A stretch of DNA of 29,909 bases from DAOQTX01 sp035340715 (GCA_035340715.1 DAOQTX010000034.1:1-29909), one strand, 5' to 3'. Positions 7,814 to 16,935 are shown, numbered from the stretch's first letter. A program made the numbers and translations. The notes: generated from the letters alone by a model not told the origin.

Positions 7814-9001
7814 ATGATTATGAAAAACAGAAGTTTAATTTTCTTAACCGTATTAGCCATTTCAATCAGTTCATGTATGACCATGGACAAGGCATATCGA
7901 CAAGGCAACTATGATCGGGCAATTAGTATAGCTGCCAAAAAGCTTAAGAAAAATCAGGAAAATAGTGATGCCGCCCGCATCATTGAAGGAGCTTATAGAA
8001 CAGCCCATATGCAAGATCTTGATAAGATCAAATTACTGCAATTAGAAGGCAATCCTTCACGACATACAGAGGTTTTTAAGCTCTATACATCCATAAGAAA
8101 TAGGCAGACTTTGGTTAAAACATTACCCGAAATCTATATCATGGATGAAGGTGGAAGGAAAGTAGAGTTCGAATTTATTGATGTAGATAGAGACATGGTA
8201 AACGCCAAAAAAGCGGCAGCTGATTATAGCTATGCCAGAGGCGAGGAATTGCTGCAACGTGGAGGGAAAGACAATGCACGAAAAGCTTACAATGAATTCG
8301 TAAATGTTAAGAAGTTGTATAGTGATTATAAAGACATAGACGAAAAAATTAGTGAAGCTACAAGAGCGGGAAGTTCCTATGTGTTGATTAAACCAAGGAA
8401 CAAAACCAATATGCCGCTGCCGGATTTTTTTGAAAAGGAAATTATGCAGTACAATACAAGCGAGCTGAACAAACAATGGGTAGTATATCTAACGAAAGAA
8501 GATCCGGAAGCTCAGTACGATTATTATGTTTATTTATCTCTGCATGAGATTAATGTTAGTCCCGAATCGGTAAAAGAAAATGCATATGTAGAAAGCAAAA
8601 CGATAGAAGATGGGTTTCAATATATATTGGATGGGAATGGAAATGTGATGAAAGATAGTTTGGGGAATGATATTAAAGTTCCTAAATACAAAACGATCTC
8701 GTGCAATGTGAAAGAGTCTCATCAATTTAAAGCGCTTTCATTAAAAGGATCTGTTGATTTTGTTGATGCCTATAATGGTCAAACTTTAAAAACAGAACCA
8801 ATTATAGCCGAAAACTTTTTTAACCATTATTTTGCAACAGCAAACGGAGATTTTAATGCATTGAAACCTGAAACATTGGAGAAAACAAAATCATCTCCAT
8901 TGCCGTTTCCACACGATGTAGATATGATAAAAGCCGCAACAAATATTTACCGAGACTTGAGTAGGAAAGCGGTTTACGATAACAGAAGAGTCATCAACTA
9001 G
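7814..9001 (+). CDS. Lipoprotein of unknown function
   Basis: This 395-residue protein has a lipoprotein signal: Lys4/Arg6, a hydrophobic stretch, and a lipobox ending at Cys21 (SISSC). It should therefore be exported and lipid-anchored. The first part of the mature protein (AYRQGNYDRAISIAAKKLKKN) and the segment around 140-185 (YARGEELLQRGGKDNARKAY, then KKLYSDYKDIDEKI) look like helical TPR-type units. The rest is mixed and rich in charged residues. I do not recognise the family beyond conserved Bacteroidota lipoproteins. ATG 7820 (third residue) is an equally good start. The radical SAM gene begins 13 bases after its stop, so the two are probably co-transcribed, with a candidate promoter at 7771. 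Confidence 0.8.
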   Translation: MIMKNRSLIFLTVLAISISSCMTMDKAYRQGNYDRAISIAAKKLKKNQENSDAARIIEGAYRTAHMQDLDKIKLLQLEGNPSRHTEVFKLYTSIRNRQTLVKTLPEIYIMDEGGRKVEFEFIDVDRDMVNAKKAAADYSYARGEELLQRGGKDNARKAYNEFVNVKKLYSDYKDIDEKISEATRAGSSYVLIKPRNKTNMPLPDFFEKEIMQYNTSELNKQWVVYLTKEDPEAQYDYYVYLSLHEINVSPESVKENAYVESKTIEDGFQYILDGNGNVMKDSLGNDIKVPKYKTISCNVKESHQFKALSLKGSVDFVDAYNGQTLKTEPIIAENFFNHYFATANGDFNALKPETLEKTKSSPLPFPHDVDMIKAATNIYRDLSRKAVYDNRRVIN

Positions 9002-9014
9002 GTTTGGTGTTGTA

Positions 9015-10043
9015 ATGATAAACAGAAGTACTTCAGATGCTCTGAACTATTTGTCTAAACTTAATTTTAATCGAGTAGCAAATAGTTTTAAGGTGGTCAG
9101 TAGCTATTATATCAGTAAATTAATACGAAAGCCAATTCACTGGGGATATCCGATAAGCATTTCGATAGAACCAACAACTTCTTGCAACTTAAGATGTCCC
9201 GAATGCCCAAGTGGATTGAGGTCTTTTACACGACCTACTGGAATGTTGGATGTGGATTTGTTTCAAAACACTATTGATGAAGTGTCGAAGTTTTCTTCTT
9301 ATTTGCTGTTTTATTTTCAGGGCGAACCATATTTGAATCCAAGTTTTTTGGATATGGTTTCCTATGCAAATCAAAAAGGAATGTACACAGCTACTAGCAC
9401 AAATGCACATTACTTGAACGATATAAATTCTAAGAAAACGATTGAAAGTGGTTTAGATCGATTGATTATTTCAATAGATGGCACTACACAGGAAGTCTAT
9501 GAACAATATAGAGTAGGAGGTAACTTGGAAAAAGTTCTTGAAGGAACCAGAAATATTCTGAAGTGGAAAAAGGAACTCAAATCAAAAACTCCCCATATAA
9601 TATTTCAGTTCTTAGTGGTAAAACCTAATGAGCATCAAATAAATGAAGTTAAAGAATTAGCTAAGGAATTGGGAGTAGATGAAGTTGGTTTTAAAACAGC
9701 ACAAATTTATGATTTTGAAAAAGGCAGTCCTTTAATCCCGGAGAACGAGAAGTTTAGTCGATATAAAAAAAAGACAGATGGGAGTTATGAAATAAAAAAC
9801 AAACTTGAGAATCACTGTTGGAAGTTGTGGCATAGTTGTGTGATTACCTTTGATGGTGCTATACTTCCTTGTTGTTTCGACAAAGATGCCTGGTACAAAA
9901 TGGGATCTTTAAAAGAATATACATTAAAGCAAATTTGGCGAAATGAGTTGTATAAAGACTTTAGAGGAAATGTGTTAACCAGTCGCTCCAAAATAGATAT
10001 GTGTACAAACTGTACAGAAGGGACAACTGTATGGGGAGCTTAA
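9015..10043 (+). CDS. Radical SAM/SPASM domain protein
   Basis: The 342-residue protein has the radical SAM cluster motif CxxxCxxC at Cys57, Cys61 and Cys64 (SCNLRCPEC), which binds the 4Fe-4S cluster that cleaves S-adenosylmethionine. FQGEPYLNP resembles the following GGEP motif. The C-terminus has a SPASM-like Cys set (268, 275, 286, 287, 330, 333; LPCCFDK and MCTNC) that would hold auxiliary clusters. SPASM enzymes modify peptides, proteins or small molecules; this lineage also includes cofactor and heme-related enzymes. No precursor peptide gene is visible next to it, so the substrate is unknown. It lies 13 bases after the lipoprotein gene, and its stop overlaps the stop of the convergent lhgO gene by four bases. 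Confidence 0.88.
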   Translation: MINRSTSDALNYLSKLNFNRVANSFKVVSSYYISKLIRKPIHWGYPISISIEPTTSCNLRCPECPSGLRSFTRPTGMLDVDLFQNTIDEVSKFSSYLLFYFQGEPYLNPSFLDMVSYANQKGMYTATSTNAHYLNDINSKKTIESGLDRLIISIDGTTQEVYEQYRVGGNLEKVLEGTRNILKWKKELKSKTPHIIFQFLVVKPNEHQINEVKELAKELGVDEVGFKTAQIYDFEKGSPLIPENEKFSRYKKKTDGSYEIKNKLENHCWKLWHSCVITFDGAILPCCFDKDAWYKMGSLKEYTLKQIWRNELYKDFRGNVLTSRSKIDMCTNCTEGTTVWGA

Positions 10044-11266
10044 TTCAGAGCAAATTGTTTTACGGCCATATCACAAATCGCTTCCCCAATAGCTAAACCG
10101 GCTGTTGCAGCGGGTGAAGGGGCGTTGAGTACATGTATAGAACGGTGACCATTTACAATTTTAAAATCGTCAATCATTTCTCCATCGCTATTCAATGCCA
10201 TTGCTCTAACTCCTGCTCTTCCGGGTATAATATCATCCATAGTAAGAGATGGAATTAATCTTTGTAATCTTTTTAGAAACAGTTTTTTAGAAAATGCCCT
10301 GCGGTATTCATCTAAACCAAAGCGCCAATGTTTGTAAAATAATTTCCAGGTTCCGGCATAGGAGAGAGCATCGATAGTATCATTTAGATCAAAATCGGTT
10401 TTGTTATATCCTTCTCTTTTAAAAGTGAATACGGCATTTGGGCCACACTCCGTACTGCCATCAGTCATTCGGGTAAAATGAACACCAAGAAAAGGAAACT
10501 TTGGATTTGGTACAGGATAAATCAAATGGCGTACTTTATGTTTTCCTGCTTCGCTCAATTCATAATAATCACCTCTAAAGCCAACAATTTTTGAATCAGG
10601 ATTTACTTTATCCATCAAAGCCACCCGATCGCTTTGCAAGCCAGAACAATTGATTATATTTTTTGCATGATAAACTCCATTCGAACAAATTAGATTAATG
10701 CGCTCACTATTTTTATCTACTGATAATACTTCCGTTGACAATTGAATCTGATTTTTGCCTTGACCATTTGCAATAACCAACTCTTTAAGAGTTATGCAGA
10801 CAGCTTTAAAATCAATGATTCCTGTACAAGGAACCCAAATTCCTTCTAAGCCTCGACAAAAAGGTTCAATATCTTTTATGCGATCCGAATTTATTTTTTC
10901 AATTCCTTCAACACCATTTTGAAGGCCATTATTGAACACCTTATTCATATGAGGAAGTTCTGCCTTATCTGTGGCGACAATAACTTTACCGCAAACATCA
11001 TGTGTTACCTTATGCTTCTTAGCAAAGTCAACCAATTCTCTTCTTCCTTCTACACAATTTTTTGCTTTGTATGAACCTGGCTTATAGTAGAGTCCGGAGT
11101 GGATTACTCCAGAGTTTCTACCGGTTTGATGGAATGAAACTTCACTCTCTTTGTCAAGCACAAGGATAGAAAGATGCGGGAAGCGAAGTGATATTTTATA
11201 AGCTGAAGATAGACCTACTATTCCGGCACCAATAATGGCAATATCGTATGTTGTTTCAGTTGACAT
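10040..11266 (-). CDS. lhgO: L-2-hydroxyglutarate oxidase (FAD-dependent)
   Basis: This 408-residue flavoprotein of the DAO superfamily oxidises L-2-hydroxyglutarate to 2-oxoglutarate and passes electrons to the respiratory quinone pool at the membrane. The N-terminus has the FAD-binding GxGxxG (IIGAGIVGLSSA, Gly13-Gly15-Gly18) followed by LVLDKE. The family-typical segments HQTGRNSGVIHSGLYYKPGS, FRGDYYEL and GVHFTRMTDG are all present, and the C-terminal APSPAATAGLAIGE closes the flavin fold. Length is normal. It is the third gene of a minus-strand run, 34 bases after waaA; its metabolic role has no evident link to LPS, so the pairing may be only positional. Its stop overlaps that of the convergent radical SAM gene. 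Confidence 0.93.
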   Translation of the reverse strand: MSTETTYDIAIIGAGIVGLSSAYKISLRFPHLSILVLDKESEVSFHQTGRNSGVIHSGLYYKPGSYKAKNCVEGRRELVDFAKKHKVTHDVCGKVIVATDKAELPHMNKVFNNGLQNGVEGIEKINSDRIKDIEPFCRGLEGIWVPCTGIIDFKAVCITLKELVIANGQGKNQIQLSTEVLSVDKNSERINLICSNGVYHAKNIINCSGLQSDRVALMDKVNPDSKIVGFRGDYYELSEAGKHKVRHLIYPVPNPKFPFLGVHFTRMTDGSTECGPNAVFTFKREGYNKTDFDLNDTIDALSYAGTWKLFYKHWRFGLDEYRRAFSKKLFLKRLQRLIPSLTMDDIIPGRAGVRAMALNSDGEMIDDFKIVNGHRSIHVLNAPSPAATAGLAIGEAICDMAVKQFALN

Positions 11267-11300
11267 AATATCTGATGTAATCCTTAAACTTATTTTTAGA

Positions 11301-12539
11301 CTAATTATAATTGATGTGCAAGTAGCTCATAATAATTGAAGTTGCACCTTTCTTTTGCTCAATATAAAGCCTGTTGTTTTCAGAGGATAATACATATGCA
11401 TCCTTATTGGACTCATACATGCCAATCTGATTAAACATTTCAGATCCATTGTGTATAACATGCAAAGAGCCTTTGGACTTCAGATCGTTAGCCTCTTGAA
11501 ATTTTTTGTAATTAGGACCAATAAAGATTGGGATACCAAAAACAGCGGCTTCTAATATATTATGTATGCCTTGGCCAAATCCTCCTCCAACATAAGCATA
11601 CTTGCCATAGGCATAAAGTGATGACAGCATTCCTATATTATCAATAATCAAAACACTTTTTTGCGCACTAGGATTATTATGCAATTGAGAATATCGTATT
11701 GTTAAACCGGTCAGTTGTTGTTCTATCAGTTGCAGTTGATTAGAGTTAACCTCATGCGGTGCGATAATGAATTTATATCGGTGGCTTTTTTCTTTTACAT
11801 ATGCTGAAAGTAGCTTAATGTCTGATGGCCATGTACTACCTAAAATGATTATCTCACTCCCCTGACTCCATTTTTCAATTTCAGGAATTATTTTTCTGTT
11901 CTCTTTGTTTTGAAAAACTCTATCAAATCGGGTATCTCCGCTTACTGTAACATCTGGTAATGAATTTCGATACATCAATTCAAGTGAACTCTGATTTTGG
12001 ACAAAGAAATGCGTTACTCTTTTTAATATGTTTTTAAAAAATGTACCATACCATTGAAAATATATTTGATACGGTCTGAATATGGATGAAACACTAAAAA
12101 ATGGAATTTTTTTTGCTCGACAATTTTTAATGTAATAATGCCAAAAATCGTATTTAGTAAAAAACACCATTTTGGGATTAACGATGTCAAGAAATTTTTT
12201 TGATACGGTAGGGCTGTCCAAGGGCATGTACGTTACATAATCAGCGCCCTCCCAATTTTTTTTTATTTCATATCCCGAAGGAGAGAAGAAAGTCAATAAA
12301 ATCTTATATGAGGTAAACTCTTTTTTGTAAGCTAATATAAGAGGTTGTATTTGTTCAAATTCACCTAATGAGCTACAATGAAACCATGTCCATTCTTCCT
12401 CAGACTTAATTCGAGCTTTTAGTTCTCGTAAAACGCCTTTACGACCTTGTATCCAAAGTTTTGCTTTGGGATTAAAAAATGAAGCAACATAAATTGCGAA
12501 TCCATATAGCTTTATTCCAAATAAATAGATAAGCTCCAT
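11301..12539 (-). CDS. waaA: 3-deoxy-D-manno-octulosonic acid (Kdo) transferase
   Basis: A 412-residue GT30 glycosyltransferase of the GT-B fold that moves Kdo from CMP-Kdo to the lipid A precursor at the inner membrane, the first core step of LPS. Residues 1-20 form a hydrophobic membrane-associated segment. FHCSSLGEFEQ holds Glu60, the position of the catalytic Glu in the family. SGDTRFDRV and LGSTWPSD mark the domain junction, and GGGFGQGIHNILEAAVFGIPIFIGP is the nucleotide-binding C-terminal motif. It starts 4 bases after the stop of the upstream outer-membrane-type gene, which suggests an operon. Length and motifs are normal; whether one or more Kdo residues are added cannot be told. Confidence 0.94.
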   Translation of the reverse strand: MELIYLFGIKLYGFAIYVASFFNPKAKLWIQGRKGVLRELKARIKSEEEWTWFHCSSLGEFEQIQPLILAYKKEFTSYKILLTFFSPSGYEIKKNWEGADYVTYMPLDSPTVSKKFLDIVNPKMVFFTKYDFWHYYIKNCRAKKIPFFSVSSIFRPYQIYFQWYGTFFKNILKRVTHFFVQNQSSLELMYRNSLPDVTVSGDTRFDRVFQNKENRKIIPEIEKWSQGSEIIILGSTWPSDIKLLSAYVKEKSHRYKFIIAPHEVNSNQLQLIEQQLTGLTIRYSQLHNNPSAQKSVLIIDNIGMLSSLYAYGKYAYVGGGFGQGIHNILEAAVFGIPIFIGPNYKKFQEANDLKSKGSLHVIHNGSEMFNQIGMYESNKDAYVLSSENNRLYIEQKKGATSIIMSYLHINYN

Positions 12540-12543
12540 AGGA

Positions 12544-13299
12544 TTAGTACAAATAAAATTGTTCCGGGGCTTTTTTGTAAAAAGGTAAAATCCACCCTAC
12601 TCTCAAGCCTAACATTAAATCGATTCTTTTATCATGATCAGGGGCTTCCAAATCAAATTGATAATCTCTTCTTCCTTGTGTGAAGCCTTGATAGAAATCT
12701 AAAACAGAATAGAAATTTATTAGTTTTTTGTTTCCAGTATATAAGTAACCAATGCTTTGATGCAACATTAATCCATTGCTTAAGCGATCATATCCCTTCA
12801 AATACTCATCTGCAAGCAAAGGGACTACATTTCGAGCATCTACAATTTTTATTTTATGTTGAACAAAACCCATTCCTGCCATCAACAAGATCCCGGAATT
12901 AGGATTAGGTTTTTCAAATACATTTAGAATTTTCCCAGCCATTATATTAAACTGATATCCTCTGAAAAATTCTCGCACATCTGCGAAACGACCATCAACT
13001 CCAAGAATAGCACCACTAGAAGTTCTCATTTTTGCCAACACATCCTCATCTCCAATTCGATCGCTAAAGAAATAAGCCCCGTCTAATCCTAACAACCAAT
13101 TATGCTTGTTTTTAAAAATGAAGCTACCTCCTAGTGAAAAAGTAGACTTTACCCGTTCGTTCAAATCTCCTCCACAACCATAAAAGCCAAGGTTTACACC
13201 AAACATTCGTAATGAAATAACGGAATCTCTTATGCTGCTTTGGGCATTGGCATTAGAAAAGCTAAAAACAATAATGATGACGATAATTAACTTGCGCAT
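12544..13299 (-). CDS. Secreted, probably outer-membrane protein of unknown function
   Basis: This 251-residue protein has a clear signal peptide (RKLIIVIIIVFSFSNANAQ, cut near residue 20). The mature part shows alternating hydrophobic and polar stretches with many Gly and aromatic residues (FGVNLGFYGCGGDL, NWLLGLDGAYFFSD, ILLMAGMGFVQHKI, LMLGLRVGWILPFY), as in small beta-barrel outer-membrane proteins. I do not recognise a family. It is the first gene of the minus-strand run with waaA (4-base gap) and lhgO, so a role in the cell envelope is reasonable but unproven. Its promoter should lie in the 116-base gap shared with the divergent sugar cluster. Confidence 0.8.
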   Translation of the reverse strand: MRKLIIVIIIVFSFSNANAQSSIRDSVISLRMFGVNLGFYGCGGDLNERVKSTFSLGGSFIFKNKHNWLLGLDGAYFFSDRIGDEDVLAKMRTSSGAILGVDGRFADVREFFRGYQFNIMAGKILNVFEKPNPNSGILLMAGMGFVQHKIKIVDARNVVPLLADEYLKGYDRLSNGLMLHQSIGYLYTGNKKLINFYSVLDFYQGFTQGRRDYQFDLEAPDHDKRIDLMLGLRVGWILPFYKKAPEQFYLY

Positions 13300-13330
13300 A
13301 TCTTGTTAGGCAAAGAAATAAAAAATTGGT

Positions 13331-13348
13331 CGTTATTCAGCAATAACG
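13331..13348. promoter_or_regulatory. Perfect inverted repeat in the divergent intergenic region
   Basis: CGTTATT-CAGC-AATAACG is a perfect 7-bp inverted repeat with a 4-base loop, extendable by a G:T and a G:C pair. It sits in the 116-base region between the divergent outer-membrane-type gene and the aminotransferase gene, with no T tract, so it is not a terminator. It could be an operator or an mRNA hairpin; no known regulator is implied. Confidence 0.4.
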
Positions 13349-13384
13349 GCAAGCGAAAATTGGGTTAAATTGATCAATATTAAG

Positions 13385-13392
13385 TACTTTCG
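13385..13392 (+). promoter_or_regulatory. Candidate -7 promoter element for the sugar cluster
   Basis: TACTTTCG is one mismatch from the Bacteroidota TAnnTTTG -7 element (the TTCG form is often seen) and lies 23 bases before the first gene of the nucleotide-sugar run. A TTG at 13360-13362, 22 bases upstream, may be the -33 element. The match is weak and depends on position. Confidence 0.4.
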
Positions 13393-13415
13393 CGAGGTTG
13401 ATAATAATATAAATT

Positions 13416-14558
13416 ATGAAAAAGATGCAAATGGTTGATTTGATTTCGCAGTATGAAAAAATACAAACGGAAATCGATCAGGCCGTATTGAATGTCATTC
13501 GATCTTCTGCTTATATAAATGGACCTGAAGTTAAGGCATTTCAAGCCGAACTGGAGAGTTATTTGAAAGTAAAACATGTTATTCCCTGTGCAAATGGGAC
13601 GGATGCACTTCAATTGGCAATGATGGCATTGGGCTTGAAACCGGGAGATGAAGTGATAACGGCAAGCTTTACCTATGTTGCAACTGCAGAGGTGATCGCA
13701 TTGCTGGGTTTGACTCCTGTTTTGGTTGAAGTAAACCCTAAAACATTTACCATAGACCCGCAAGCGATCGAAAGTGCCATTACCGGAAAAACCAAAGCCA
13801 TAGTGCCTGTTCATCTCTATGGCCAATGTGCCGATATGGATGCCATAATGGAGATAGCAAAAAGGAATAATTTATATGTTATAGAAGATACCGCTCAGGC
13901 CATAGGAGCGGACTATCTGCACAATGATGGTAAAGTATCAAAAGCAGGTACAATTGGGCATATTGGCTGCACTTCATTTTTTCCTTCAAAAAATTTAGGG
14001 TGTTTCGGAGATGGCGGTGCAATATTTACCAATGACGATAGTCTTGCAAAAAAATTGAGAATGATGGCCAATCATGGTCAAGAAAAGCAATATTATCATG
14101 ACGAAATTGGAGTTAATTCAAGATTAGACAGTATTCAGGCAGCTATTTTACGTATTAAACTAAAACACTTGGACGCCTATGCAAAAGCACGAAATGAAGC
14201 TGCTGATCGATACGACCGAGGTTTACAAAGCGAAAACATAATAATTCCTGAAAGAGCACAACGATCAACCCATGTTTTTCATCAGTATACTTTGCAATTG
14301 CGTAATGTAAATAGAGATGAAATAAGAGAAAAACTTGCAGCGGTTGGAGTGCCAAGCATGATTTATTACCCTGTTCCCTTGCATCAACAAAAAGCATATA
14401 GAAGCGATAGATATCCTGATGGATCATTTCCGGTAACCGAACATCTTTGTTCTTGTGTTTTGTCGCTACCCATGCATACCGAGTTAAGCGAGCAGGATCA
14501 AAATGAAATTATAGATCATGTGCTTAACATTGTTAATGAAAAAACATTAAGCAGTTGA
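13416..14558 (+). CDS. wbpE: DegT/DnrJ/EryC1 sugar aminotransferase, WbpE-like
   Basis: This 380-residue PLP-dependent aminotransferase of nucleotide sugars has the PLP Lys at about residue 192 (FFPSKNLGCFGDGG), the cofactor-contacting IEDTAQAIGA, and the family segments ANGTDALQLAMMALGLKPGDE and VPVHLYGQCADM. It resembles WbpE/WlbC, which convert UDP-2-acetamido-2-deoxy-3-oxo-glucuronate to the 3-amino sugar using glutamate. The presence of WbpB- and WbpD-like genes 3 kb downstream supports this substrate, but members acting on other keto sugars look similar. It is the first gene of the plus-strand sugar run, with a candidate promoter just upstream. The next gene (ugd) follows after 59 bases. 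Confidence 0.85.
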   Translation: MKKMQMVDLISQYEKIQTEIDQAVLNVIRSSAYINGPEVKAFQAELESYLKVKHVIPCANGTDALQLAMMALGLKPGDEVITASFTYVATAEVIALLGLTPVLVEVNPKTFTIDPQAIESAITGKTKAIVPVHLYGQCADMDAIMEIAKRNNLYVIEDTAQAIGADYLHNDGKVSKAGTIGHIGCTSFFPSKNLGCFGDGGAIFTNDDSLAKKLRMMANHGQEKQYYHDEIGVNSRLDSIQAAILRIKLKHLDAYAKARNEAADRYDRGLQSENIIIPERAQRSTHVFHQYTLQLRNVNRDEIREKLAAVGVPSMIYYPVPLHQQKAYRSDRYPDGSFPVTEHLCSCVLSLPMHTELSEQDQNEIIDHVLNIVNEKTLSS

Positions 14559-14617
14559 TTTGATATGCGATCATTTCCGATTTTCGTTTTTAATTCTAAT
14601 TACTTGACAAACGACTT

Positions 14618-15931
14618 ATGAATATAGCTGTTGTTGGAACCGGATATGTAGGTTTAGTTACCGGAACATGTTTTGCTGAAATGGGTAACCATGTAACCTG
14701 TGTTGATATAGATCAGGAGAAGGTCACTAAACTCAGAAGCGGTGTTATTCCAATTTATGAACCACATTTGGATGTTTTGTTTGATCGAAACATTAAACAA
14801 GGTCGATTAAAGTTTACGACCAACTTACAAGAAGCAATTGATCCAGCTGAGATAATTTTTCTTGCATTGCCCACGCCTCCAGGTGAAGACGGTTCGGCCG
14901 ACTTGAGTTATGTGTTGGGAGTAGCTTCTCAATTGGGAACATTAATAAAGAGTTATAAAATTGTAGTAAATAAAAGCACCGTTCCGGTAGGAACTGCCGA
15001 GAAAGTAAGCAAAGCCATTAGCGAAAAAGGCTGTAGTGATTTTGATGTAGTTTCTAATCCTGAGTTTCTTCGCGAAGGATTTGCCGTTGATGATTTTATG
15101 AAACCCGATCGTGTAGTTATTGGAACCAAATCAGATAAAGCCAAAAAACTGATGGGAGATCTTTATGCTCCATTTGTTCGACAAGGCAACCCGGTTTATT
15201 TTATGGATGAGCGTTCTGCAGAGTTAACCAAATACGCTGCTAATGCTTTTTTGGCAACCAAGATTACTTTTATGAATGAGATTGCTAACCTATGTGAAAA
15301 GGTTGGAGCAAATGTGGATGCCATACGAATTGGTATTGGATCAGACAATAGAATAGGTAAGCGATTTTTGTTTGCCGGTATCGGATATGGTGGAAGTTGT
15401 TTTCCAAAAGATGTTCAGGCATTATCGAAAACCTCATCAGAGTACGATTATGATTTTAGCATTTTACAATCAGTGATGGATGTAAATGAAAAGCAGAAAA
15501 CAGTTATCGTTGAGAAAATAAAAAACTATTTCGCCAATAACCTGAAAGGAAAAAAAATTGCCTTGTGGGGTTTAGCATTCAAACCCGATACCGATGATAT
15601 TCGTGAAGCGCCTTCTCTGTACATCATCGACTATCTTATTAAAGAAGGTGCAAGTATTGCAGCATATGATCCCGAGGCAATGCAAAATGTAAAAAAGCAA
15701 TTAGGTGATAAAATAGAATATACCACCAATCAGTACGAAGCGCTTAAAGATGCAGATGCATTAGTAATCGCAACCGAATGGTCGGTTTTTAGAACGCCTG
15801 AATTTGATAAAATAGGATCGCTGTTGAAAAACAAAATCATATTTGATGGACGAAATTTATATGATCCATCTCGAATGAAAGAAATGGGATTTTATTATAA
15901 TAGTATTGGAAGAGAAGTAGTGAGCCATTAA
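14618..15931 (+). CDS. ugd: UDP-glucose 6-dehydrogenase
   Basis: This 437-residue cytoplasmic enzyme oxidises UDP-glucose twice with NAD to UDP-glucuronate. The N-terminal Rossmann motif is VVGTGYVGLVTGTCFAEMG, followed by LPTPPGEDGSADLS and STVPVGTAEKV. The catalytic Cys is about residue 261 in GYGGSCFPKDVQAL, and ALWGLAFKPDTDDIREAPS lies in the C-terminal domain. The TGxCFAEMG and GGSCFPKD forms mark the UDP-glucose branch, as distinct from the UDP-HexNAc dehydrogenase at 18571. The decarboxylase gene begins 18 bases downstream, which fits direct use of UDP-glucuronate for UDP-xylose. Confidence 0.95.
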   Translation: MNIAVVGTGYVGLVTGTCFAEMGNHVTCVDIDQEKVTKLRSGVIPIYEPHLDVLFDRNIKQGRLKFTTNLQEAIDPAEIIFLALPTPPGEDGSADLSYVLGVASQLGTLIKSYKIVVNKSTVPVGTAEKVSKAISEKGCSDFDVVSNPEFLREGFAVDDFMKPDRVVIGTKSDKAKKLMGDLYAPFVRQGNPVYFMDERSAELTKYAANAFLATKITFMNEIANLCEKVGANVDAIRIGIGSDNRIGKRFLFAGIGYGGSCFPKDVQALSKTSSEYDYDFSILQSVMDVNEKQKTVIVEKIKNYFANNLKGKKIALWGLAFKPDTDDIREAPSLYIIDYLIKEGASIAAYDPEAMQNVKKQLGDKIEYTTNQYEALKDADALVIATEWSVFRTPEFDKIGSLLKNKIIFDGRNLYDPSRMKEMGFYYNSIGREVVSH

Positions 15932-15949
15932 TAGGTTAAGCAAAACACA

Positions 15950-16933
15950 ATGACCCATCGCAAACAAAAAACCATTCTTATTTCTGGAGCAGCCGGATTC
16001 TTAGGTTCACACTTGAGCGACCGTTTTATCTCTGAAGGATATTTCGTTATTGGAATGGACAATTTAATAACCGGAAGCCTAAAAAATATTGAACATTTGT
16101 TTAAAAATCCAATGTTTGATTTCTATACACATGATGTTTCTAAGTTTATTCATGTTGCAGGCGAAATAGATTTTATACTTCATTTTGCTTCACCCGCTAG
16201 TCCTATAGATTATTTGAAGATACCCATACAAACGCTTAAAGTTGGTTCGTTAGGTACACATAATATGTTAGGCTTAGCACGAGCAAAAAATGCTCGCATC
16301 ATGGTGGCCAGTACCAGTGAGGTTTATGGCGATCCGGATGTTCATCCTCAAAACGAGGATTATTGGGGCAATGTAAATCCAATAGGACCACGTGGTGTTT
16401 ACGATGAAGCGAAACGATTTCAGGAAGCCATGACAATGGCTTACCATACCTATCATAAATTAGATACCCGCATAGTACGGATTTTTAATACGTATGGTCC
16501 GCGTATGCGATTAAACGATGGTCGTGCCTTACCCGCTTTTATAGGACAAGCCTTACGAGGCGAAGATCTTACTGTTTTTGGAGATGGTTCACAAACAAGA
16601 TCGTTTTGTTTTGTGGATGATTTGGTTGAAGGAATATTTCGTTTGTTGCAAAGCGACTATGTTTATCCGGTCAACATTGGAAACCCACAAGAAATTACCA
16701 TTAAAGAATTTGCAGAAGAGATCATTCGCTTAACCGGAAACAAAGCAAAAATAACTTACAATCCTTTACCTCAAGACGACCCTAAGCAAAGGAGACCGGA
16801 TATATCCAGAGCAAAGAGCATTTTGGATTGGGAGCCTAAAGTAAGTAGGGCAGATGGATTAAAAGTTACTTACGAGTATTTTAAATCACTACCCGAAGAA
16901 GAGCTTTATAAAACAGCACATAGATTTGATTAA
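15950..16933 (+). CDS. uxs: UDP-glucuronate decarboxylase (UDP-xylose synthase), SDR family
   Basis: This 327-residue extended short-chain dehydrogenase turns UDP-glucuronate into UDP-xylose through a bound NAD and a 4-keto intermediate. The sequence shows the NAD motif SGAAGFLGSHL (12-22), FASPASPIDY, STSEVYGDP (Thr122, Glu124), YDEAKRF with catalytic Tyr151 and Lys155, and NTYGPRMRLNDGR, which together are typical of UXS. Placement right after ugd confirms the substrate supply. The WbpD-like gene starts 2 bases after its stop, so translation is probably coupled. Related dTDP-glucose dehydratases lack the SPASPIDY segment. Confidence 0.93.
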   Translation: MTHRKQKTILISGAAGFLGSHLSDRFISEGYFVIGMDNLITGSLKNIEHLFKNPMFDFYTHDVSKFIHVAGEIDFILHFASPASPIDYLKIPIQTLKVGSLGTHNMLGLARAKNARIMVASTSEVYGDPDVHPQNEDYWGNVNPIGPRGVYDEAKRFQEAMTMAYHTYHKLDTRIVRIFNTYGPRMRLNDGRALPAFIGQALRGEDLTVFGDGSQTRSFCFVDDLVEGIFRLLQSDYVYPVNIGNPQEITIKEFAEEIIRLTGNKAKITYNPLPQDDPKQRRPDISRAKSILDWEPKVSRADGLKVTYEYFKSLPEEELYKTAHRFD

Positions 16934-16935
16934 TA

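Noticed and set aside
13311..13320. Possible -7 element (TATTTCTTTG on the minus strand) for the outer-membrane-type gene
   Set aside because: The spacing does not fit TAnnTTTG and it lies only about 11 bases before the start codon.
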